Shown here in pieces: positions 1-8,191 of a stretch of 64,000 nucleotides of DNA (position 1 is its first letter; each line of letters begins with the position of its first letter). The stretch comes from Gammaproteobacteria bacterium (GTDB taxonomy: Bacteria; Pseudomonadota; Gammaproteobacteria; Eutrophobiales; Eutrophobiaceae), in contig JAJDUB010000002.1 in NCBI GenBank assembly GCA_022826885.1, positions 62,001-126,000 of the forward strand. The letters are read 5' to 3'. The translations under genes were made by a program, and so were the position numbers. The notes under the pieces are model-generated. The model saw nothing but the letters and a program-made list of their open reading frames with translations. It was not told where the DNA came from and made no database searches.

Positions 1-2
1 CG

Positions 3-605
3 ACCCCCCTTTGGGACGGTTCTCTTGAAAGTCTGGCTGGCCGTCAACTCAAGTGGGTCTACCCTACGGTCTCCGATGACGACGAACTCTTGAAGAGAGC
101 GACATTGATGTCGACACTGGTTATCGACGGGTTGGTACCAAAGTCGCTACGAAAATTACTCCAGACTTGGGGTAAAAACCTTCATCAAAATGATCAGCAA
201 GAATCTCTGGGCTCCCGGAAACTGGTTGAGCGAGTTATGCTTATTGCTGTGATGACAGAGGAATTTCAGCCAGACAGCGCAGAGATTCCCGAATTGGTCA
301 AGCAGGCTGAAAGTCAGACCATCAGCACAGTTGATCCTGAACTGCAGGCTGAACTCAAGGAAGCATTCAAGAAAACCAGAGACGTGTTTGCGCCACTGGC
401 TTTCCTCTATGACCTGAGAACACACGGCGGACTTGCTCACTCCCCCAATATAGGTAAGGTGGCGACTGCAATGGTTGAACTCGGACTTCCTGAAAGGAGT
501 TGGCATCGGCTTGACTATCTTCGCCTTTTACGTCTTGTTGTCGGAAGCATTAGGCAAATCAGTGCTCACTTGGTAACTGCCGCAGAGAGTGAATCTAGGC
601 GTTAA
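3..605 (+). CDS. C-terminal part of an uncharacterised protein, open at the left window edge; contains a HEPN-like R-x6-H motif (RTHGGLAH)
   Basis: The frame of the 90..605 ORF stays open upstream to the window start (TPLWDGSLESLAGRQLKWVYPTVSDDDELLKRATLM...), so the listed TTG start is probably internal. Family not recognised. Confidence 0.55.
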   Translation, partial: TPLWDGSLESLAGRQLKWVYPTVSDDDELLKRATLMSTLVIDGLVPKSLRKLLQTWGKNLHQNDQQESLGSRKLVERVMLIAVMTEEFQPDSAEIPELVKQAESQTISTVDPELQAELKEAFKKTRDVFAPLAFLYDLRTHGGLAHSPNIGKVATAMVELGLPERSWHRLDYLRLLRLVVGSIRQISAHLVTAAESESRR

Positions 606-633
606 TGGATTTAGTAGGTGGCATAATTTATTA

Positions 634-2370
634 TTATAATTTTGGCTCGTTCTGTTCAGTAGAACATATGCTAAACTCAGGATGGCGGTCTCCCAGGGCG
701 AACCTTATGGGTTTTTTTGATGTTTGTTGAATCAGCCCTTCCTGTAAAGCCTGTTCCAGCCACTTTTTTGCCTGATTGCGTACAAGCCCTAGTGCTTCCT
801 CAATCTCTTTAGGTCTAAGTTCCTGGACTCCAAAAATATTAGGTAATTGTCGACAAAACTCTTGGTATAAAGCATATTTCTCGTACGATACAGGGCCTAT
901 AACACTTTCAGCAGGTTCCCTGACTGAGGTTAAATGTTCAGCCAACTTTGTCTCATCAGTTGGCTTATATGTACCATAGGTCTGACGGCCAATTTTGGTG
1001 ACATAAATAGTCTGACCATTAAAAATCTTAAGACGCCATGCTCGTGCTGTGGTTGATTTTGTGACGGGTTTCGGATCAGGCAAAGTAGTAATTAAGGCCG
1101 GTATAGAACCACCCAAAAGAATTTCTTTTTTACTATTTTCGGAAAGATCTGAGAAGATCGACGAAACGGATGTCAGTGGATGGATTGGGCTCTTATCAGC
1201 TTTGTCAGGCCCTTGACTAACGCGGGTTGCAATCTCCTTGATGTACTTAGCGTCTTGAACTTGAAGCCATGGTTGTGGTAGCCATTCTACACCAGAAAGA
1301 CACCCCATCAGGCCACCAGTCATCGCTGCGAGGGTGTCTGTATCCGCTCCTTTCTCGAAAGCGGCTCTTAGTATTCCCTGTACCGGCTGTGCCGCGTGGC
1401 GCGCAACCAGATATATTGCTGCTGCAGCACTGCTGGTTCCTGCTCCTTTGCTGCGACCAAAGCATCCGAGTTCTTTCAATACCTCGTGATCATTCGCTAG
1501 TGCTCCAGCCTTTAATCCTTCTCTAGCTTTATCAAGCAATGTGAACATTTCATCATTCGTTTTTTTCCAGACTGCTTGATATGAATCTTCCTTGACACTC
1601 TTTGCTGCATCAAACCAGATATTCTCATTCTGTTCCAGGTCTGGGAATTTGCTCCACCTGCTTCTCTCATCTATAAGAGCATCCAGCAATTCACCGAACC
1701 TCAGTGTAGTGTCCTTGCGCACCAGCGACCATGCAGCATAGGCATAAGCCTTCGCCCCAACAAGAGCGCGAGGATGACCGTGTGTGGCCATACCGTCAAG
1801 AACCACATCATGCATCAGAGTCTCAGGGTTCTCAAATCCAGCAAGAAACAGAGCATGTGGCAAAATACGCATTGTGACCCCGTTACCGCCAGCGTCGAAG
1901 TATCGACGAACATCAGCCCGCGATTTTGATTTCCAAGGCGCTGAACCATCGCTCCACGCTTTGGCTGCGCGCTTGGTGGCACCACCGCCTCCACGTTCAT
2001 ATAATATCCAAAGCGGAAGTTCCATTTTTGTAAAAGCGCTCCACCATGCCGTCCCATGATTTATCCTACTACGTGCGACCGCTAGTGTGAGTTGGGTGTC
2101 ATCACTGTAATCCCCAGCATGAATGACTTCTTCGTAGGCTTGATAGCGGGTTCCACCGCGTCGCGTCCATTCCCAGAAGTCTATATGTGCAACCTTGCGC
2201 ACAGGTTTTATTTTAACTTTACTCGGTATCTCCTGAGGCCAGCCTAGCGCATCACCGGCAGCAAGCGCTAGAAAGGCTCCCTCAGCTTTAGAACGTGATA
2301 ATGTCGATTCATACACTTGATTGTCACTGTTATCAGTCATTGGAATCTCCGTGTTGATGCTTGCGTTCAT
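634..2370 (-). CDS. ADP-ribosylglycohydrolase (DraG/ADP-ribosyl-GH superfamily) with about 200-aa C-terminal extension
   Basis: N-terminal GAFLALAAGDALGWPQE, metal-binding YSDDTQLTLAV, GNGVTMRILPHA and KGADTDTLAAMTGGLMG motifs. An alternative start at 2340 would leave an 8-bp overlap with the upstream gene. Confidence 0.88.
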   Translation of the reverse strand: MNASINTEIPMTDNSDNQVYESTLSRSKAEGAFLALAAGDALGWPQEIPSKVKIKPVRKVAHIDFWEWTRRGGTRYQAYEEVIHAGDYSDDTQLTLAVARSRINHGTAWWSAFTKMELPLWILYERGGGGATKRAAKAWSDGSAPWKSKSRADVRRYFDAGGNGVTMRILPHALFLAGFENPETLMHDVVLDGMATHGHPRALVGAKAYAYAAWSLVRKDTTLRFGELLDALIDERSRWSKFPDLEQNENIWFDAAKSVKEDSYQAVWKKTNDEMFTLLDKAREGLKAGALANDHEVLKELGCFGRSKGAGTSSAAAAIYLVARHAAQPVQGILRAAFEKGADTDTLAAMTGGLMGCLSGVEWLPQPWLQVQDAKYIKEIATRVSQGPDKADKSPIHPLTSVSSIFSDLSENSKKEILLGGSIPALITTLPDPKPVTKSTTARAWRLKIFNGQTIYVTKIGRQTYGTYKPTDETKLAEHLTSVREPAESVIGPVSYEKYALYQEFCRQLPNIFGVQELRPKEIEEALGLVRNQAKKWLEQALQEGLIQQTSKKPIRFALGDRHPEFSICSTEQNEPKL

Positions 2371-3040
2371 TCGGAATTATTCCGTTACGCAAACACTGAC
2401 TAAGCTCGTGTGGATTAAAGAATTCAGAAATGATATAAATTGGAGGGTAATTCCAGCCAAGAAGTTTAAGACGTAACCCTTCCCGTTTGGCCTGATCATC
2501 ATCCTGAACGGCAATGCCGATCACATCCTCTTGTTGTATGAGATCTGGAACTAGTACCTCTGCTTGTTGGTCAGTGGGCAGAAAAGCCGGATGACGTGAA
2601 CCACGTGTAAATGTGTGAGAACCTTCAACAGTCTCGGCGAACAATGCATTAAACCCTTGGAGGCCTTCTTTGACTAATTGGCCGTATTCGGAAGCAGCAT
2701 TACGGTGGCAGAATTTCGTTCCTGTACGCCACAAATAGCGCGGATTTATTAACAGTACCACCCAGTCTAAAAAAAGTGGCTCCTGACCTCGCGCTTTTCT
2801 GAAGTACCAAGCATTCGGATATTGGACTGAGCAACACACATGGTCAGGATAGCCGTCAAGACGTTTTATGTCTGTGGGATTGAAAACGGCTTTCTCGTTC
2901 CGCTCTAGGTGTATGGAAGCGAGAATGCCTTTGGAATCTGTCGCAATATGTGCAAGATTTCGTGAAGGGGTGAAATGGCAAAGACGTGTGATTTCCCGTC
3001 TATTCACCTCAGTCCGTATTGAATCTATTTTGTTGGTCAT
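2333..3040 (-). CDS. DarT-like (DUF4433) ADP-ribosyltransferase
   Basis: N-terminal REITRLCHFTPSRNLAHIATDSKGI resembles the DarT/DUF4433 NAD-binding start; C-terminal QQAEVLVPDLI resembles the DarT QAE[FV]LV catalytic-glutamate motif. Overlaps both neighbours. Confidence 0.75.
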   Translation of the reverse strand: MTNKIDSIRTEVNRREITRLCHFTPSRNLAHIATDSKGILASIHLERNEKAVFNPTDIKRLDGYPDHVCCSVQYPNAWYFRKARGQEPLFLDWVVLLINPRYLWRTGTKFCHRNAASEYGQLVKEGLQGFNALFAETVEGSHTFTRGSRHPAFLPTDQQAEVLVPDLIQQEDVIGIAVQDDDQAKREGLRLKLLGWNYPPIYIISEFFNPHELSQCLRNGIIPNERKHQHGDSND

Positions 3041-4428
3041 TGCTTATACAGACTTTTGTTTTTTGGTAAGAGTGAAGTCAAATTTCCCGAATATGTAAGC
3101 ACTAGTGTCGATCTGGCCCGTGTTATACCTACATACAGAAGACGGGAGTCCCGCGCCGCCACCTCCTGTTCTCCTAGGAGATCAACATCAGGTTGATAAG
3201 GCCAATTTTTATCAGACAGAAAGGGCAAGAACACTGTATCGAATTCCAAACCTTTCGCTGCGTGATATGTTCCATAGAAAAGTCCTGGACCAGTTGGCCA
3301 CTTATCGAGATCACGATGTAACCTCTTCGCTGAGCGCGGTAGATATCGTCTAAGCATGTTCTCTTGATCTCGCGTCCTTAATAGTATGGCGGCTGTTCCG
3401 GTCTCTGCCAGTTTCTTCGCATTAGATATAACAAATTCCTGTTCTTTAGATTCAATTGAAAGTTTCTCAAGTGCAGGAAGCGGCCCATCAGCAGCAGGTG
3501 ATTTTGGTTCGACAAGGTCCGGATCTACCGGGAAATTCGGCATCTCCGCGAGTGCTAGCGCAAGTTGGGCGATCTGCTTTGTATTTCGATAGTTCTCTTC
3601 GAATTGCCAAATTTTTGGCACGATAAATCCGGCAGATCGCCAAGATGTCCTATAGCCGTATATTTGTTGAGCAATATCACCGAAAAAAGTGATGCTTCCA
3701 TCATCCGGAATCGCGAGCGCAAGTGACCGCAACATCTCGGGAGAGAAATCCTGGCCTTCGTCTATGATGATATGGCGGTAAAGACGCTCTTGTTTATCAG
3801 TTTCAAATTCTTTGCGTACCGCGCTTGCCAGATCGCTCCAATCGTATAACTTTCCTGCTTTCTCGCGTCGAATTAGATAATTCTTATATAGTTTGAATAT
3901 TATTGAACGTGTATCTTTAGCGATACGGTGCACTCTGCCTATGCGTTCCACAGTCAGATAGTCTTGCTCATCGGATATGCCGTGTTGTTGAATCCATTGA
4001 AATTCCTCATCGAAAAATCTTTCAGGTCGCTTCAGTATAGAGTTTTGTACCCCTGTTTTTCGCGCGTCATTTAATGTCAGCCGAATTAGTTTTATACGCT
4101 CGTCAGGACTACAAATGCAACTATTAGGTAACTGATTTCTTGATGCGAGATATCCTCGTGCGAAGAGGTGATAATTTTCTATATTGATTGGTTGTCTGAC
4201 TGCAGTGGCTAGATGTTTCATGTACGTGATCAGACATCGGTTAAAAGTCAAGAGCAATGTGTTCCCGCCATGTGTAGTAGCGGGATCGGATAAATAAAGA
4301 GACCGCAGAATAGCAAGGACCGTTTTACCGCTTCCAGCGGTACCTAGTACAACTGTATGTCCCTGAGCCGGTAAGTATAAAACCTCTTTTTGCCGTCCTC
4401 TCGGCTGTGGCAATGAAGTAACAGTCAT
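3037..4428 (-). CDS. UvrD/Rep-like superfamily 1 helicase
   Basis: Walker A GTAGSGKT, DEGQDFSPEML, GDIAQQIYGYR, YGTYHAAKGLEFDTVFLPFL, LLYVGITRARSTLVLT motifs. Confidence 0.88.
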   Translation of the reverse strand: MTVTSLPQPRGRQKEVLYLPAQGHTVVLGTAGSGKTVLAILRSLYLSDPATTHGGNTLLLTFNRCLITYMKHLATAVRQPINIENYHLFARGYLASRNQLPNSCICSPDERIKLIRLTLNDARKTGVQNSILKRPERFFDEEFQWIQQHGISDEQDYLTVERIGRVHRIAKDTRSIIFKLYKNYLIRREKAGKLYDWSDLASAVRKEFETDKQERLYRHIIIDEGQDFSPEMLRSLALAIPDDGSITFFGDIAQQIYGYRTSWRSAGFIVPKIWQFEENYRNTKQIAQLALALAEMPNFPVDPDLVEPKSPAADGPLPALEKLSIESKEQEFVISNAKKLAETGTAAILLRTRDQENMLRRYLPRSAKRLHRDLDKWPTGPGLFYGTYHAAKGLEFDTVFLPFLSDKNWPYQPDVDLLGEQEVAARDSRLLYVGITRARSTLVLTYSGNLTSLLPKNKSLYKQ

Positions 4429-4833
4429 TAATCATAATTCCAAATTTGCACATAAGGAAAATTATAACTGACCGAAAAAACTTATTCTATTTAAGAAATT
4501 GGCAACCAGTACAGTATGGGGTCAGACCAGACTAACCTGGCATAACCTACTGATAATTAGGAGAAAATATCCCATAAACAGACATTGTACTACGCTTAGA
4601 CTGCGTTTTTCACACCAAAACAGGATTTTAAGGGGGTAGTATCATAAGTTCCACAAGCAGGCCGCACCGGTTCAGCAGTAACGCTGCCAAACAGGTATGG
4701 GAATCTTACAATCTCTGCTTTGCCGGGAAAAAATGGTGTTTAAGGAGAAATAACGGGTACATACGGCACACAAACAGATTAGAAACAAATAGTCAGAGAG
4801 GTCCGACCCTTCCCTGACCCTGATTTTCGTGTA

Positions 4834-7155
4834 TCAGGTTGATTCCCATAAGCCATTAACAAATTTAAAATCGTGAGGTTGCTCAGTCTTGCTGAGGATC
4901 ATTTTCGCTAACGAAATTCCAGCATTTTTATCAAGTTCTTCGTTGGAACGAGGCGGAACGATGCAGTTGGGACAACCTTTCGAACACTTGCAATTTTTAG
5001 CTACATCAATCCCAACATTCAGAATATTGCGCCATCGCTCGAATGCCTTGCGAGCAATACCTATACCACCCGGATAGCTCTCAACAATATATGCCTTCTG
5101 ATCCTTTGCCACTGCATGAGGAAATATGTCATGGGCATCAAGCGGGATCGAAAAAAGAGCCCCAACGCGTAACAACTGCTGAAGTGCAGTTATACCCATA
5201 GCTGCCATATTTGAAGGCGTCTCATCCTGCACCCAGAACGCGTGTGCGTTATCGAACTTCGCCGAGTTGGTGCTAGGTTTCCATCGGTCTTGTACTTCAC
5301 CCGTACGTTCGTCAACTTCTTCAATGGAATTCAGTGCTTCAGTAATCAGCACCTTGCCAAAAAAAACACTAACAACAGCGCCATTTAAAATCCACCTTCG
5401 CGCATCATAGATATCCTGCTCTGCAACTGTAGTAAAGATAGCAGGGTGTGTTCTTAAATATGGTTCTGCCGATCCCAAATTAATCTCACCACCGTTACCG
5501 GTTAAAGAAATCTCTTTGACACGATAGGTTCGGCCACCATGCATATATATAGCGCGTTGATACGCTTCGCGGAACTGTTGTTGGCCCGATAATGTCCCGA
5601 TCTCTTGAGAACCCTCTTTCAATATGAAACTGCCACTGACACCGCCTCGGATATTAACAGCAGAATGAGGCCGCCATTTTCCGGATTTTACCGGCTGGGC
5701 GCCTGATTCCTTTTTCTTTACTACAGAGTCATACAAAACAGGTCCAAGAATTTCGATGCTGTCATCCTTAACAGCGGACGTCTCGAATAAAAGTGATGGA
5801 AGGTGTTTTTCAATTATGTCTTCATTACCCGGGTTGACAACGAGATCATCAAACGGTTTGTTTAAAAATGTCTCAAGGTTAAAAGCATAAAAGCGATCGA
5901 GTGGATTGTTTCGAGCGAAATATAGAACGAATGCGTCACTGTTCCAATTTCGGCCAGCACGCCCTATCCTCTGCCATGCTGACATCATACTATCAGGAAA
6001 ACCCGCAAGAATTACACCGTCAAGTCCGCCAATATCAATACCTAATTCAAGGGCATTAGTAGTAAATACTAAACGCACATTGCCATTCTTGAGTCCTTCT
6101 TGCACACTGTGTCGTTCTTCTGTGCTGAGACCTGCTCTGAATACTTTTATTTTTTCAGGGTCAACGAGATTACTCCCATCTTCTTTTAGTTTTTCTATTT
6201 CTCGCATAGCTGAATGATGACATTCCTCAGCAAATTTCCGGGTTGGACAGAACGCAAGAATGGACTTCCCATTTATCAAACAGGCAAGACCTGCCTTGAC
6301 TGTACGAAGTTGCAATATCTCCCAGTATTGATAATCACGAATATCAGGTTGTACAAATGTAAAATATCGACGAGGCCGCATGCTGTTGCTTGCATTCACT
6401 TCCTGAAATTCCAGGCCGGTCAGATTTTCTGCGTGCTCTCTGGCATTGGCGCACGTTGCCGAACAAAGAAAAAACTGTGGATGGATATTATTTTCGGCAA
6501 GATGATGCGCAAAACGACGTAGAATCATTGCCACGTTGGAACCGAAATACCCTCGATACTCATGGATCTCATCCACAATAACCCATTCAAGCCCCTGGTA
6601 AAACTTCTGCCACTGGTCCGAGTGCCCAAGAAAGCTGTTATGTAGCATATCGGGATTAGTGATCAGAATGCGAGGTGGGGATTTTCGAAGTATAGGGCGT
6701 TGTTCACGATCAGTATCTCCATCATACCACCAAGATTCAATCTTCCGGCCACGCCCAGGAAGCACATCTGTGAGTCTGGACAATTGATCACGCTGGTCTA
6801 ATGCCAATGCTTTATTCGGATATATCATCAATCCGTAGGTATGAGGTTTCTCAATAAGCGATTGGAGCATGGGCACTTGAAAAGAGAGTGTTTTGCCACT
6901 GGCAGTTGGTGCCTGCAATACAACATTGTCGCCTTCAAGGGCTGCTCGAATTGCTTCAGCTTGATGCTGATAAAACTTGGTTATTTCCCTTCGCTCTAAT
7001 CCGATAATGAGTTCTTTTGAAAGAACATCAAATATCGATTCATCCGAGTAGCTTGGAGAAATGGCAGGTAACGTTTTTTGAACGACGAAATCACTACCCA
7101 AATCGCCATCACGAATTGCGTCAAACTGCCTCAATATTTCAAGGATGTTATTCAT
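4834..7155 (-). CDS. DEXH helicase with C-terminal DUF1998-like Cys cluster (MrfA/YprA/Hrq1-like)
   Basis: [65 protein letters not shown]-terminal CKCSKGCPNCIVPPRSNEELDK. Confidence 0.88.
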   Translation of the reverse strand: MNNILEILRQFDAIRDGDLGSDFVVQKTLPAISPSYSDESIFDVLSKELIIGLERREITKFYQHQAEAIRAALEGDNVVLQAPTASGKTLSFQVPMLQSLIEKPHTYGLMIYPNKALALDQRDQLSRLTDVLPGRGRKIESWWYDGDTDREQRPILRKSPPRILITNPDMLHNSFLGHSDQWQKFYQGLEWVIVDEIHEYRGYFGSNVAMILRRFAHHLAENNIHPQFFLCSATCANAREHAENLTGLEFQEVNASNSMRPRRYFTFVQPDIRDYQYWEILQLRTVKAGLACLINGKSILAFCPTRKFAEECHHSAMREIEKLKEDGSNLVDPEKIKVFRAGLSTEERHSVQEGLKNGNVRLVFTTNALELGIDIGGLDGVILAGFPDSMMSAWQRIGRAGRNWNSDAFVLYFARNNPLDRFYAFNLETFLNKPFDDLVVNPGNEDIIEKHLPSLLFETSAVKDDSIEILGPVLYDSVVKKKESGAQPVKSGKWRPHSAVNIRGGVSGSFILKEGSQEIGTLSGQQQFREAYQRAIYMHGGRTYRVKEISLTGNGGEINLGSAEPYLRTHPAIFTTVAEQDIYDARRWILNGAVVSVFFGKVLITEALNSIEEVDERTGEVQDRWKPSTNSAKFDNAHAFWVQDETPSNMAAMGITALQQLLRVGALFSIPLDAHDIFPHAVAKDQKAYIVESYPGGIGIARKAFERWRNILNVGIDVAKNCKCSKGCPNCIVPPRSNEELDKNAGISLAKMILSKTEQPHDFKFVNGLWEST

Positions 7156-7165
7156 TTAACCACCT

Positions 7166-7801
7166 TCAAAATTCAGGCGGACATCCACTTTGCACCCACT
7201 TGAACATCTCGCTCAATCGTTCTTGGGTCGGTAGGTCAAACGTTTCTGTTTCCGTATGCCCTTCTGAGATTTTTTTCTCAGTCATCCATCCCAGGAACGT
7301 ATAATAATCAGTTTCCAGTTTCGCCTTGCCAGGAAGCTCACAACCCGCTTCTACACTAAGAAAATTCCTGAGTTTTTCGATTACAAGCTGAGGATCATCC
7401 TTATGGAATTCGACATCGGCTCCTGCTAAATCCGAGAGTGCCCTTTTCAGATCGTATTGGTCTTTTTCGAAGATAATGAATTTTTTTCCGTCAGTGCGTT
7501 TATCCGATGATCGACGGAATCCCATATCTATCCCGAATTCAAACGGCATGTTCATCCGGAATATTTCGCCTTCTTTCTCGGCCTTGCATCTGCTCAGGTC
7601 ATGAACCGAGTATGCACAAGAGGATATTAATCCAATAATCTTGTCTAGGCGATTTTCCCCGCTTTCGAGACTCTCAGTCGAAAATCTTGGCTTGAGCCCC
7701 GCGTAGACAATACAGAAAATGATAACTTCTAGTAATGGCGCAAAGTCATCATCAATTGGGCAGTTAATGAAAACATTCTTTTCGAAATCTATATCGGACA
7801 A
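7166..7801 (-). CDS. TIR-like / nucleoside 2-deoxyribosyltransferase-like protein, candidate NAD-processing effector
   Basis: FINCPIDDDFAPLLEVIIFCIVYAGLKPR... NRLDKIIGLISSCAYSVHDLSR... RMNMPFEFGIDMG pattern. Family recalled from general knowledge; fold assignment tentative. Confidence 0.6.
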   Translation of the reverse strand: MSDIDFEKNVFINCPIDDDFAPLLEVIIFCIVYAGLKPRFSTESLESGENRLDKIIGLISSCAYSVHDLSRCKAEKEGEIFRMNMPFEFGIDMGFRRSSDKRTDGKKFIIFEKDQYDLKRALSDLAGADVEFHKDDPQLVIEKLRNFLSVEAGCELPGKAKLETDYYTFLGWMTEKKISEGHTETETFDLPTQERLSEMFKWVQSGCPPEF

Positions 7802-7804
7802 AGC

Positions 7805-8029
7805 TTAACCTTTACGATGCTCTAGGTCGTTTCCATAGGAATCACGTTCGCGAATTCTCCCGTCACGGCCATGTATGAATAATTCCGTTCCTTGATTTCT
7901 CGCGATTTTTCGACCTTCTTTAATGGCTTCACCCTCAGTGTCAAACGTGCCGGTGGCGCGACTCGACCCTGCTTTTCGGACACTCCACTTAGCGCCATTT
8001 GGAACTACATGCTGAGCCTTGTTACCCAT
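7805..8029 (-). CDS. DUF2188 domain protein
   Basis: HVVPNGAKWSVRKAGSSRATGTFDTEGEAIKEGRKIARNQGTELFIHGRDGRIRERDSYGND matches the DUF2188 pattern. Confidence 0.85.
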   Translation of the reverse strand: MGNKAQHVVPNGAKWSVRKAGSSRATGTFDTEGEAIKEGRKIARNQGTELFIHGRDGRIRERDSYGNDLEHRKG

Positions 8030-8191
8030 CTTGATACCTCTATCACATTGACTGATCGAATTATTGGTATTATAGGTCGCCTGCAGGAGCCGTACAAGCA
8101 GTAGGGAACTCTACGAGGGAACACGGGGTCGTTGGATGGGGGCGGACCAACATAACCCGCGTCGGATTGACGATATCTTGCGGCGAGCCAT

